The notes below the pieces were generated by a model. It did no database searches, was not told the origin of the DNA, and was given only the letters and a program-made list of their open reading frames with translations. Below, piece after piece: positions 16,059 through 24,315 of a DNA stretch of 33,034 nucleotides. Source of the DNA: Planctomycetota bacterium (GTDB lineage Bacteria > Planctomycetota > UBA1135 > UBA2386); the NCBI GenBank assembly GCA_029936315.1, contig JAPYTD010000010.1, positions 1-33,034 of the forward strand. The letters are read 5' to 3'. The number at the start of each line of letters is the position of its first letter. The first letter of the stretch is position 1. A program made the translations under genes and the position numbers.

Positions 16059-19000
16059 TTCTTATCGTCCTTGTTGGCTTTGCGCTGCACGGCGCGGCCG
16101 GGTCCAGTGCTGATTGCCCACGTCTTGTAGTTGACCGCGATGCGCGTGGACCGCAGTTCCTTGCCGTTGGGCAGGTTGACTTGCGCACCGATTGGGTCAG
16201 ATGCGACGCACTCCCCCGACACCAGGTTGATAGACATTTCAGCAGCTCGGGCATCCAGGCGCGTCCAGTCGATGATCACGTCTTTGCCCAAAATGTTCTT
16301 CACCTTGCCGGTGTTCTTACCGGATGTGTGGCGATTCATGATCAGTTCGATCGCGTCGATGTGGATGCCATCGGGATCGTTCTGACCATCCGGGGTCAGG
16401 CCATGGGCTTCGACCGAACCGTCAAACCGAACGGCGTCGGGATCGATGTGGATGTTGCCGCGACACACTGCACGCATGTGGGACAGGAGACTGTGCGCGC
16501 CCGGTTCATGCAACGTCATCGTTGGCGACAAGAACGTCGAACGGTCCTCAAACGTCCCGAGCGCCGACAGCTTGACGACGTCTTCATTGCGAACTCGAAC
16601 GCGGGCTCCTTCCATATGCACGGTGCGGCCTTCGTGGCTGCGTTGCACGACGGCTGGGGTTTGCGCGTCGGGGTCGCCGACGAACAACACGGCCTTGCCG
16701 CCCTGGCTGATAAACAGCCGGTCACCAGTGCCGGTGATGTGGCCCTGCTTGTCATCATCGAGCTGGAACTCCTTCACCCGGTCGACGATCAACCACGGTT
16801 GCGCCAGCGAGTGCAGGATCGTGTCGGGGAACAAGCCCCTCATGCCACCCATGTGCATGCGCCGAACTTCGGGTGTCAGCACAAACGGTTGCACGCGCAG
16901 ACGCTCGGCCGAGCACGACACCGTCGTAGGCTCCGTCGAACCCGAACGCCGCACCTTGGCGTAGATGCGCGCCAGTTCGTCACCTTGGTGGTGGGCGTCG
17001 ATGATGGCGCTGCGACCACCGACGTAGTGGATGTCGATGCGCGGGCCGACGACTTCGACCGTGTGTTCCTGAAGCTGTTCGCCTTCGCGGCCTTCCTTCC
17101 ATGTACGAACGAGTCGCGGCGTGCGATCGAGTTCGCTCATCTCCGACCACGGCGACTCGTTGAGGTCCATCGGCAGAAGGCGCAGCGAGTGCGGGCCAAT
17201 CTGCCGCAAGCGCGGCGCCTGGGTTACCAAGGTCTCGCCGTCCTTGACGAACGTTGCCTTGACTGGCAGCCCGCCGACATCGAGGTCCGTGACGGTCTCG
17301 CCTTCGAGCGTCGCAAGCAGCTGCCGAACGTTGCGCAGCGTGGTTCCTTCGGTGTCGAAGTCTGCCTCGATCTCATCGAATGGGGCGCGTAGCTCGATGG
17401 TCGTGCGTTCTTTGGTTCGCGCGACTTCGCACGCCCCGAGCCCCTTCACGCTGGCCTTGCCGTATTTGACACTGTAGCGGTGTTCACGCCAGCGCCGCGA
17501 TTGCTCGTCGATCGCGGGACCAAGGCGCAGGTGTTCGCGGCCATTGCTCTTCGTCAGCAACATGCCGTCACTGCCCTTGGCAAAGAGGTCGGGTTGCGGC
17601 TTGTCACCGGGCTTCTTGGGCGTGCCGCGTTGGATCACCTCGACCTCGCCAAAGCCTTGAACGATGGCGTTCTCGCCAATGTCGCGGCGGAAGACGACCA
17701 GTCCCTTACTTGCCTTGATGGTGCGTGTGCCGCTTTCGAAGCGCGACGCGCCTTCATAGATTATGAGCTGTTGTTGCTCGAGAGAACGCAGCGCCCACTG
17801 CGGGAAGCCCATCGCACGATGCAGCGCGCCAGTGGAGTTACCGGGGCGAACGAAATGGATGCGGCGCGGCGAGACGCTGTCGAGCAAGTCTGCTTGGTTC
17901 TGGCCGCGGCTTAGCTCAGTTTGGGTGATGCGCGATGCGCCACCGTGCGCGGAGACAATGAACGGATCCCCGAGAGCACCCGGACGCACCATGATGCGAG
18001 GGGTCGCGACGTGCATGCCAGGAACATCGATGGTTGCCGGTGCGCCGACGAGTAGCAGTCGCTGCCACAACATCGCGCCGTCCGTGGCACTGTTGCGAAC
18101 CATATCGCCAGCCGCCTGTTTGGCTTTGCTCTTGGTGTTGCGCAAGAGCCAGCCGATGAACTGATCACCGCGGATGGTCGAGCGACGGCCAACGAGTGGA
18201 TCGATCTTGTCGGACCGCATGCCCGGCAGTTTCATTGCAGCGTGTGTGATCTCGAGTTCGACGTTGTCGTCCATCGAGATCTGCGCCGTGCCGGTGACCG
18301 TGTCCTCGACGTAGTGCAGGCGACCCGTTGCACTGAGCCTCAAGTCCTCGGTGATTAGCACCGGATCTTGTTCAATCGTGATCTGTGCCTTCTGCAGGCC
18401 ACCTTCCTTGGTGCGTGGTAGACGCGCTTTGGCGCCCTTGCCGGTCAGCGTCACGTTGCGTTCGCCCACGAATGTCACCGCCACGGCTTGGTCGGCCTCG
18501 GTCGTGAACTGGATCTCGTTGTCGCCAATGGTGATGGTGCCATCGCCCAGATCGAGTGTCAGCCCGGCCATTTGGCTGTCTGGCTCGGTCGTGACGACCA
18601 TGCCGCGCACGTCGATCTTCTTGTTCTCTTTGATTGATGGGTCGCCATTGGCATTGCGGCCCAATTCGACGAATGCGTCGCTCGCTACGATGGTCGCTGC
18701 GTGCTTGCCCTTGTCGTACAACTGCACCGTCACGCCGATCAAGTGCTGCAAGCCATCGCCAATCGGCAAGCTGTCCGTCGCCCGTAGCACGAACACGTCC
18801 TCGTTGCGCGTGTAACCGGCACCGAGGTCGATCTCGCGGTAGTCGACAAACGTCAGCGGCCCGCTTTGCGAGATCGAAGTGCCAGTGTTTTGCTGAACCT
18901 TGACGCCCGGGGCATCACTGGGGCGGGGCGTCTTGCGCTCGGGCTTGTCGGGGTTCTCGTTGCCGTTGCCGTTGCCGTTGGCACGCACTGCTACTTCGTC

Positions 19001-19069
19001 CCCGATCGCCAGTCGCAGTCCGACCAGGCCTAGGGCAATCAACACGACGAATGCGATGATGCGTTTCAC
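16055..19069 (-). CDS. Giant LptC/LptA-like LPS bridge protein
   Basis: A 1004-residue periplasmic protein anchored by one N-terminal helix (about 4-22). Residues about 68-240 resemble LptC (PLTFVDYREIDLG, GVTVQLYDKGKHAATIVASD, GTITIGDNEIQF). The rest contains further beta-rich stretches of LptA/OstA type (KITITEDL-like RLSATGRLHYVEDTVTG; IIYEGASRFESGTRTIKASK; VEVVGPRIDIHYVG; LFISQGGKAVLFVG). E. coli uses separate LptC (191) and LptA (185) for the bridge; here one chain may replace both, inferred from length, repeats and position. It lies between kdsC and lptD, where lptC and lptA usually are. GTG start at 19069 overlaps the kdsC stop. Residues 31-38 are a Asn-Gly repeat from a hexanucleotide repeat. 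Confidence 0.72.
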   Translation of the reverse strand: MKRIIAFVVLIALGLVGLRLAIGDEVAVRANGNGNGNENPDKPERKTPRPSDAPGVKVQQNTGTSISQSGPLTFVDYREIDLGAGYTRNEDVFVLRATDSLPIGDGLQHLIGVTVQLYDKGKHAATIVASDAFVELGRNANGDPSIKENKKIDVRGMVVTTEPDSQMAGLTLDLGDGTITIGDNEIQFTTEADQAVAVTFVGERNVTLTGKGAKARLPRTKEGGLQKAQITIEQDPVLITEDLRLSATGRLHYVEDTVTGTAQISMDDNVELEITHAAMKLPGMRSDKIDPLVGRRSTIRGDQFIGWLLRNTKSKAKQAAGDMVRNSATDGAMLWQRLLLVGAPATIDVPGMHVATPRIMVRPGALGDPFIVSAHGGASRITQTELSRGQNQADLLDSVSPRRIHFVRPGNSTGALHRAMGFPQWALRSLEQQQLIIYEGASRFESGTRTIKASKGLVVFRRDIGENAIVQGFGEVEVIQRGTPKKPGDKPQPDLFAKGSDGMLLTKSNGREHLRLGPAIDEQSRRWREHRYSVKYGKASVKGLGACEVARTKERTTIELRAPFDEIEADFDTEGTTLRNVRQLLATLEGETVTDLDVGGLPVKATFVKDGETLVTQAPRLRQIGPHSLRLLPMDLNESPWSEMSELDRTPRLVRTWKEGREGEQLQEHTVEVVGPRIDIHYVGGRSAIIDAHHQGDELARIYAKVRRSGSTEPTTVSCSAERLRVQPFVLTPEVRRMHMGGMRGLFPDTILHSLAQPWLIVDRVKEFQLDDDKQGHITGTGDRLFISQGGKAVLFVGDPDAQTPAVVQRSHEGRTVHMEGARVRVRNEDVVKLSALGTFEDRSTFLSPTMTLHEPGAHSLLSHMRAVCRGNIHIDPDAVRFDGSVEAHGLTPDGQNDPDGIHIDAIELIMNRHTSGKNTGKVKNILGKDVIIDWTRLDARAAEMSINLVSGECVASDPIGAQVNLPNGKELRSTRIAVNYKTWAISTGPGRAVQRKANKDDKK
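18959..18982. repeat. Hexanucleotide repeat in the bridge protein gene
   Basis: Three perfect copies of GTTGCC and a fourth imperfect one (GTTGGC) encode a Gly-Asn run just after the membrane anchor of the LptC/LptA-like protein. The six-base unit preserves reading frame, so slippage would change the linker length without disrupting the gene. Confidence 0.85.
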
Positions 19070-19641
19070 GGTCGCCCATCCTTGTCGACGACGTTTTGCC
19101 AGACCCCGCGCGCCCGTAGCAGTACTTCGATGACATCGCGGGCGGCGCCAAAGCCGCCGGATCTCTCGGTAACGAACTGCGCCGTCGCGAGCACTTCTGG
19201 GCGGGCTTCGGGCACGGTGGCGGCAAAGCCGACCTGGCGAAGCACCGGTAGATCGAGCAGGTCATCGCCGACGTAGGCGATGCAGTCGGGTGTCAGGTTC
19301 TGACGCTCCAGTAGTTCGGCAAACGCCGTCGCCTTGTCAATGCGACCAAGCACGACGTCGTGCACGCCGAGTTCCTTGGCGCGTCGTTCAACGATCTCAC
19401 CACCCCGTCCCGACAAGAAGCCCGAACGGCCTCCGGCGCGATGCCAGTAGACGATTCCGGCGGCATCATGCACGTGGAACGACTTGTATTCGCGCCCTTC
19501 GAAGTCGAAGTGGATGCGGCCGTCTGTCAGCACACCATCCACGTCGAGCAACAAGAACTCGATCGCTTGCAGCGCCGCATCATCCGGCCGCCGGCGACCG
19601 GCGGTGGGGAGCTGCCGTTGGTGAATGTTGGCTTCGCTCAT
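19066..19641 (-). CDS. kdsC: 3-deoxy-D-manno-octulosonate 8-phosphate phosphatase
   Basis: HAD-superfamily phosphatase that removes the phosphate from KDO 8-phosphate, the third step of KDO synthesis for LPS. The 191-residue product has HAD motif I DVDGVLTDG, motif II in FLSGRGGE, a motif III lysine in GRIDKATAF and motif IV YVGDDLLDLPVLRQVG, followed by the family segment RSGGFGAARDVIEVLL. The normal KdsC length is about 170-190. Here about 25 extra residues precede motif I. The ATG at 19639-19641 lies 9 bases after the kdsD stop, inside the second copy of a 13-base tandem duplication. The stop overlaps the next gene's start. Classification is confident; the specific substrate is supported by neighbourhood with kdsD and the lpt genes. 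Confidence 0.92.
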   Translation of the reverse strand: MSEANIHQRQLPTAGRRRPDDAALQAIEFLLLDVDGVLTDGRIHFDFEGREYKSFHVHDAAGIVYWHRAGGRSGFLSGRGGEIVERRAKELGVHDVVLGRIDKATAFAELLERQNLTPDCIAYVGDDLLDLPVLRQVGFAATVPEARPEVLATAQFVTERSGGFGAARDVIEVLLRARGVWQNVVDKDGRP

Positions 19642-19662
19642 CCGATCTTCTCATCCGATCTT
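19637..19662. repeat. 13-base tandem duplication at the kdsD-kdsC junction
   Basis: CTCATCCGATCTT occurs at 19637-19649 and again at 19650-19662 without a gap. On the coding (minus) strand the first copy met by the ribosome holds the kdsD stop (GGATGA) and the second copy holds the kdsC start (GGATGA read as ATG). Confidence 0.9.
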
Positions 19663-20622
19663 GAGGTTGAGCAGATCTTGCACGTCGAGCAACCCGAGCA
19701 GTTGGCCTTCTGTATCGACGACGGGCAGTTGGTCGATTTCGAACTGGTGCAGCAGCGCGAGTGCTTCGAGCGCGAAGGTGTCTGGTGCGATCGAGCGTGG
19801 ACTTGGCGTCATGGCCTCATCGATGCGCCGTTCGCCAGGGTTCGACAAGCCATCTTCGATCAATCGACGCAAATCGCCATCGGTAAAGAACCCGACCAGC
19901 TTGCCGTTCTTGTCGACGACGCTGGTTGCGCCCGGTCGGCCCGGCGTGCGGGTCATGACTTCGACCGCCTCGAGTACCGTGGCTGTGTCTTCGATGCACG
20001 GGTTGCGATCGTCTTGGCGCATCAACTCGCCGACCTTCATCAGGCGGCGGCCGAGGTCGCCACCGGGGTGAAAGCGCGCAAAGTCTTCGGGGCCGAAATT
20101 GCGGCCTTCCTGGACGACCAGTGCCAACGCGTCACCAAGTGCCAGCATCGCCGTCGTCGAAGCGCTCGGGGCGAGACCGTGCGGGCCGGCTTCGTCGATG
20201 CGCCCGAGTTCGAGCACGAGATCACTGTGGCGACCGAGCGTCGATTCCTTCGATTGGGTGATCGACACCATCGGCACGCCAGCGCCCTTGACGTGTGGCA
20301 GCATCACGAGCAGTTCGGTGGTCTCGCCGGACTTCGAGAAGGCCAGCAACAGGTCGCCCTCGTTGACTCGGCCGAGGTCGCCGTGAATGGCTTCCGCGGG
20401 GTGTAAGAAGATCGATTGCGTGCCGGTCGAGGCCAGCGTGGCTGAGATCTTCTGGGCGATAAAACCTGCCTTGCCCATCCCGGTAGTGACGACGCGGCCA
20501 CTCAGCCCGAGGATCATGTCCAGGGCTTTCGAGAAGGGTTCACCAAGGCCGTTCGCTACCTGACGAACGGCAACAGCTTCACACTCGATGATCTGCCGAG
20601 CGCGTTCAATCCGGGGGTCCAT
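19651..20622 (-). CDS. kdsD: D-arabinose 5-phosphate isomerase
   Basis: Converts ribulose 5-phosphate to arabinose 5-phosphate, the first committed step toward KDO. The protein (323 residues from the chosen start) has an N-terminal SIS sugar-isomerase domain (GRVVTTGMGKAGFIAQKISA, then STGTQSIFLHPAEAIHGDLG, and the family's ALGDALA with the active-site-like FHPGGDLGRRL) and two C-terminal CBS domains (GATSVVDKNGKLVGFFTDGD; DQLPVVDTEGQLLGLLDVQD). The ATG at 20622 (MDPRIERARQ) is chosen; a GTG at 20643 in frame would add seven residues without known similarity. It is first in the kdsD-kdsC-bridge-lptD operon. GutQ-type paralogues have the same fold, but the neighbours favour KdsD. Confidence 0.92.
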   Translation of the reverse strand: MDPRIERARQIIECEAVAVRQVANGLGEPFSKALDMILGLSGRVVTTGMGKAGFIAQKISATLASTGTQSIFLHPAEAIHGDLGRVNEGDLLLAFSKSGETTELLVMLPHVKGAGVPMVSITQSKESTLGRHSDLVLELGRIDEAGPHGLAPSASTTAMLALGDALALVVQEGRNFGPEDFARFHPGGDLGRRLMKVGELMRQDDRNPCIEDTATVLEAVEVMTRTPGRPGATSVVDKNGKLVGFFTDGDLRRLIEDGLSNPGERRIDEAMTPSPRSIAPDTFALEALALLHQFEIDQLPVVDTEGQLLGLLDVQDLLNLKIG

Positions 20623-21014
20623 TGAGGAGGCAGAGCGTAGCACGCGAGCCCCCTTCTCGTCGCCAGGGCCATCCTGCGCGGCCGACGAAATTGGCCCGAC
20701 CGGGGAGACTTGGCCCTTGTGCCGTAACTGGCTCAGAATCTTTGGCTTGGCAAAGCCGAGTGGCCTGGATGCGCGTGCTCAAGCAGGTGTGGCGGCGGCC
20801 AGAGCGCGATCACCGTCGCCCCCAGAGTGCAAGCTGCTTGTTGCGCTCGACGTAGGGTCTCGAATTGCGCATCCAGTAGTCGACGCGCGTTCAGCGCAGC
20901 GTGATCGAAGCCGTCGGGCCGGCGGCCGCGCCAACCGAGAAGGTGGCTGCGCCCGTCAGGTCGCCCTTGGTGCCAGTCAGTGTTAGAAGGGCTCCATAGC
21001 CCGGTGGTGAGGCC
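20623..21014. other. Intergenic gap without a convincing intact gene
   Basis: This stretch of about 390 bases between kdsD and the HIT-like gene holds several short open frames on both strands, but none has a good start and family resemblance. On the minus strand a readable tail (described separately) and, after its stop codon in the same frame, a second short run (DYWMRNSRPYVERNKQLALW) look protein-like. The region may be an eroded gene plus the promoter of kdsD. No RNA gene, terminator with a T-tract or repeat was recognised. Confidence 0.5.
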
Positions 21015-21016
21015 CT
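20891..21016 (-). pseudogene. Possible C-terminal remnant of a lost gene
   Basis: In one minus-strand frame the sequence reads ASPPGYGALLTLTGTKGDLT then GAATFSVGAAAGPTASITLR and a TGA stop. The composition (Gly, Ala, Thr, alternating hydrophobic residues) looks like the last strands of a secreted beta-rich protein. There is no plausible start, and the frame runs upstream into the HIT-like gene in another frame. It may be a fragment left by a deletion, or chance. Confidence 0.3.
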
Positions 21017-21806
21017 ACGCAATCGGCGCAGCAGTCGCGATCAGCAATGCCTGCTCCAGGTCCTTGGCGCACGCTTGCTCGAAAGGTTCTCGATCGACAT
21101 AGCACCATCGACCCCAGAACTCAGCGGAACCTACGGCAGACGCAAAGAACGGCGCCGGCGTTTGCTTGCCGCGCGGCACGATCCAGACGGCATCCTTCGT
21201 CACGATGACGTTCCACGTTGCGGTTAGCCGCGCATCGGCAAGTCGCATCAGCGCGTTGGCTTTGCCGGCGAGGTCGCCGCGCACACCGACCAAGCAGAAC
21301 GGCACGTCCTTGCGCACCAACTCGCAGCCGTTCGGCACATCGATCACGCCGGCCTCGAGTGGCTGCTCGGGAAGCGCCGGCAAGAACGGCATTTTCTCCT
21401 CGATCAGGTGGGCGTGGGCGCGCGGAATGGTCGCCGCCGCGCCGACGTTGTTGAGCAGGGCGGTGCCGTCGCTTCGATCGACCCAGGCCAGCGTCGCCTG
21501 CCAGAACGTGAAGTCCGGCTCGCGCGCGGGTTTGGCCATCCACAGAATCCGCTGGTTCTTGGCGAACGGAAACTTGTTCGGCGTCAGCGCCAGGTGCTCG
21601 GTCTGCCAGTAGGCCTCCTCGGCCAGAATCCGGTCCACCGGGCTGCGCTGGAGCGCCGGCCGCCCCTCCCGAGCATGCCCCGAACGGGCCCGGCGCCCCG
21701 GTACCAGCGCCAGATGCACGGTTGTACCGAACAGTTCTAAGGTGCGTTCGGCCGCCGGTTCAAACGGAACCAGGCTGCCCGGCAATTCGATCGGAGGGCA
21801 CTCCAT
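21015..21806 (-). CDS. HIT-like DUF4922-type nucleotidyltransferase-like protein
   Basis: A 263-residue protein resembling DUF4922 and the plant GDP-L-galactose phosphorylase / ATP adenylyltransferase branch of the HIT superfamily. The nucleotide-handling motif is H131-A-H133 in NNVGAAATIPRAHAHLIEEK, preceded by LALTPNKFPFAKNQRILWMA, which matches the conserved first half of the family. In active family members HxH is followed by a third His or Gln; here the sequence is HAHLIEE, so the reaction cannot be named. The ATG at 21806 gives the N-terminus MECPPIELPG. It is transcribed divergently from fmt with about 143 bases between starts. Substrate and pathway are unknown. Confidence 0.65.
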   Translation of the reverse strand: MECPPIELPGSLVPFEPAAERTLELFGTTVHLALVPGRRARSGHAREGRPALQRSPVDRILAEEAYWQTEHLALTPNKFPFAKNQRILWMAKPAREPDFTFWQATLAWVDRSDGTALLNNVGAAATIPRAHAHLIEEKMPFLPALPEQPLEAGVIDVPNGCELVRKDVPFCLVGVRGDLAGKANALMRLADARLTATWNVIVTKDAVWIVPRGKQTPAPFFASAVGSAEFWGRWCYVDREPFEQACAKDLEQALLIATAAPIA

Positions 21807-21949
21807 GGACGTGCGATGTACCCGTGATGCCGGGCCGGCTCAACAGTGGGATCCGCGCCACATTTGCCCCGCGTGCTCCCGGCGGCTACCTTCCTTCGCT
21901 TCCCGCGGCTTGCTCTCAGGCCGCCTCGAGTCCTCTCACGGTTGTACCT

Positions 21950-22882
21950 TTGCGCATTGTTTTTTTTGGCAGCAGTGACTTCGCGATCCCGTCGCTGAAG
22001 GCGCTGAAAGAAGGTGGCTTCTCGCCCGATCTCGTTGTCACCAAGCCCGACGCGCCTCGCGGGCGGGGTCGCAAGATCTATGAGGCGGACGTCAAGCTCG
22101 CCGCAAACGACCTTGAGCTGACGTGCAGCCAGCCGGCCGATCCGCATGACCCAGAGTTCTTGGAGCAGCTCAAAGCACTTCAGCCGGACATTGGCGTGGT
22201 CGTCAGTTATGGCGTCATCCTGAGCCCGGAGATGCTGGCGTTGCCGAAGTTCGGCATGATCAACGCCCACGCGTCGCTGTTGCCGCTGTACCGCGGTGCG
22301 GCTCCGGTGCAGCGCGTGATTCGCGATGGCCACACCGAGACTGGCATTACGGTCATGAAGATTGCCGACAAACTCGATGCCGGCGACATCATCCTGACCG
22401 AGAAGACTCCGATCGAGCCGGCTGAGAACTCTGGCCAGCTCAGGGTCAAACTTGCCGAGCTATCCGGCAAGGCACTCATCAATGCGCTGACCAAGATCAA
22501 GGATGGTTCGGCAACCTACACGCCGCAGGACCACAGTTTGGCGACCTACGCCCCCAAGGTCGAGAAGGAGCATGGCGTCATCGATTGGAAACTGCCGGCG
22601 ATCGAAGTCGATCTGCTGGTGCGCTCGATGACTCCCAAGCCCGGCGCGCAGACGCGCCTCGGCAACAAGCGCTTCATCGTCATCGAAGGAACCGTCGAGC
22701 AGGATCTCTACGGGATGGGCATTCCGGGTGGCCTGCAATCATCTGGTGAAGAAGGCATCCGCGTGTGCACCGGTAAGGATCTGTTCCGCATCACGCGCAT
22801 CAAGCCGGACAATGGTCGCAACATGACCGCAGGTGAGTTCGTGCGCGGCCACCACATCGCACCTGACGCCCGGTTTGGTTAG
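21950..22882 (+). CDS. fmt: Methionyl-tRNA formyltransferase
   Basis: Formylates initiator Met-tRNA with 10-formyltetrahydrofolate so that bacterial translation can begin. The 310-residue product opens (M)RIVFFGSSDFAIPSLKAL, the typical Rossmann start. The catalytic block is NAHASLLPLYRGAAPVQR (N105 and H107), followed by TGITVMKIADKLDAGDII with the catalytic Asp at about 146. The C-terminal domain begins near residue 205. No ATG or GTG precedes the conserved start closely; the TTG at 21950 gives exactly the expected N-terminus and a family-typical length (315 in E. coli). An in-frame start further upstream would add about 76 residues without similarity. It is followed after 18 bases by rsmB, a common pairing. 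Confidence 0.93.
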   Translation: MRIVFFGSSDFAIPSLKALKEGGFSPDLVVTKPDAPRGRGRKIYEADVKLAANDLELTCSQPADPHDPEFLEQLKALQPDIGVVVSYGVILSPEMLALPKFGMINAHASLLPLYRGAAPVQRVIRDGHTETGITVMKIADKLDAGDIILTEKTPIEPAENSGQLRVKLAELSGKALINALTKIKDGSATYTPQDHSLATYAPKVEKEHGVIDWKLPAIEVDLLVRSMTPKPGAQTRLGNKRFIVIEGTVEQDLYGMGIPGGLQSSGEEGIRVCTGKDLFRITRIKPDNGRNMTAGEFVRGHHIAPDARFG

Positions 22883-22900
22883 CCGGCATAGCGTTCACTA

Positions 22901-24211
22901 GTGGCGCTTTCTGCCAGATCCCTCGCCCTCCAAGCCCTCGTGGCTTTGGAGCGAGGTCGCAGCGAACGCCTGCGCAGCGAACTCGAAGGCCGCGGAGTCG
23001 AAGGCCGCGAACTCGCGTTTGCCTACGAGCTATCGCACGGCGTGCTTCGTCGCGAGCGCCTGCTCGACCACGTTCTGCTCGGGTTTGCCAAGCGCGGTCT
23101 GCCAAAGGACCCACAACAGCGCGTTGCGTTGCGTCTTGGCGCCTACCAACTGCTGTTCTTGCCGAACATGAAGCCGCACGCCGCGGTGCACGAAACCGTC
23201 GGTTTGATCGTTCATTCCAACCGCGGCTTTGCCAACGCGATCCTGCGCCGAGTTGCTGGCATTGTCGAGTCGCGCGCGCCGACGTCTGCGGACGACGTCA
23301 AGGAAGTGGCGTTGCCCGGTGACCGCACGGCGGTGTTGGCCAAGGCGTTGCCGAACGACGAGGTCAAGCGATTGGCCATCGTGCACGCCCTGCCCAACTG
23401 GCTCGCACGCCGCTTCGCCGAGCAGCACGGTATCGGCGGGCTGCGCGCGATCGCTGCCGCCGCAAGCGAAACACCGGGCATCTACCTGCGAGCGAGCCGT
23501 TCCACGGAGCTCACGTCGCTGCAAAGCGAACTGGCTGAGGACGAGGTCGAGGTAGAAGCCACCGACCACAAGCGCTTGCTGCGCTGGACGGGCGGCTCGT
23601 CACCGTTTGCGACAGCGGCATTTGCGGCAGGACACTTCGTCGTGCAGGACCCGACGGCGATGCGCGCGGCGGAGGCCGTTCCGTGCAAGCCGGGTGACAC
23701 CGTGGTCGATCTCTGCGCGGCGCCCGGCACCAAGACGACGTGGCTAGCCGAACGCGTGCAGCCGGACGGGTGCGTGTTCGCCTACGACATCGACGAGAAG
23801 CGCCTCGGCCGCATCGCCGAGAACGCCGAGCGCTTACAGCTGACCAAGCTGATCCGCATCGTCGCCAATGCAGCCGAGCTGCCGGTCGCAGATTGCGTGC
23901 TCGCCGACGTGCCGTGTTCCAACAGCGGCGTACTTGGGCGTCGCGTCGAGGCCCGCCGTCGTCTCGAGCCGTCGACCTTTGAGGAGTTGCCAAAGGTGCA
24001 GCAAGAGCTGCTAGAACGCGCCCTCCAGCTGACCAGGCCAGGTGGCCACACGGTCTACTCAACCTGCTCCATCGACCGAGAAGAGAACGAGGCAGTGGTC
24101 GAAGCCATCCTCGCATCCCACCCAAACCTCAAACTCGTCACCACTGAGCTGACCCTGCCAGCCAAGGGCCACCACGACGGCGGCTTCTTCGCCGTCCTAC
24201 ACCACCCCTAG
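22901..24211 (+). CDS. rsmB: 16S rRNA (cytosine-5) methyltransferase RsmB
   Basis: Methylates C967 of 16S rRNA (E. coli numbering). The 436-residue protein has an N-terminal NusB-like RNA-binding domain (AYELSHGVLRRERLLDHVLL; HAAVHETVGLIVHSNRGFAN, residues about 5-120) and a C-terminal SAM-dependent methyltransferase. Motif I is VVDLCAAPGTKTTWLAE (268-284). The catalytic cysteines are C339 in motif IV (DVPCSNSGVLGRR) and C389 in motif VI (YSTCSIDREENE). The GTG start at 22901 fits the family's N-terminus. It follows fmt by 18 bases, as in many bacteria. E. coli RsmB is 429 residues, so the length is normal. Confidence 0.93.
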   Translation: MALSARSLALQALVALERGRSERLRSELEGRGVEGRELAFAYELSHGVLRRERLLDHVLLGFAKRGLPKDPQQRVALRLGAYQLLFLPNMKPHAAVHETVGLIVHSNRGFANAILRRVAGIVESRAPTSADDVKEVALPGDRTAVLAKALPNDEVKRLAIVHALPNWLARRFAEQHGIGGLRAIAAAASETPGIYLRASRSTELTSLQSELAEDEVEVEATDHKRLLRWTGGSSPFATAAFAAGHFVVQDPTAMRAAEAVPCKPGDTVVDLCAAPGTKTTWLAERVQPDGCVFAYDIDEKRLGRIAENAERLQLTKLIRIVANAAELPVADCVLADVPCSNSGVLGRRVEARRRLEPSTFEELPKVQQELLERALQLTRPGGHTVYSTCSIDREENEAVVEAILASHPNLKLVTTELTLPAKGHHDGGFFAVLHHP

Positions 24212-24315
24212 TACGGTGCCGGGCGCAGAATAAGCAGATTTGCGCTGCTTCCTACGAAGCTTGCTGCCGAGCCGGGTTCCCGATTCTCGCTTGGCCGGAT
24301 AGAACCTTTGGCCAC

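Noticed and set aside
14685-17392. Two long plus-strand frames (332 and 477 codons) opposite lptD and the bridge gene.
   Set aside because: Low-complexity His/Arg/Val-rich shadows; the minus-strand genes have signal peptide, membrane anchor and family motifs.
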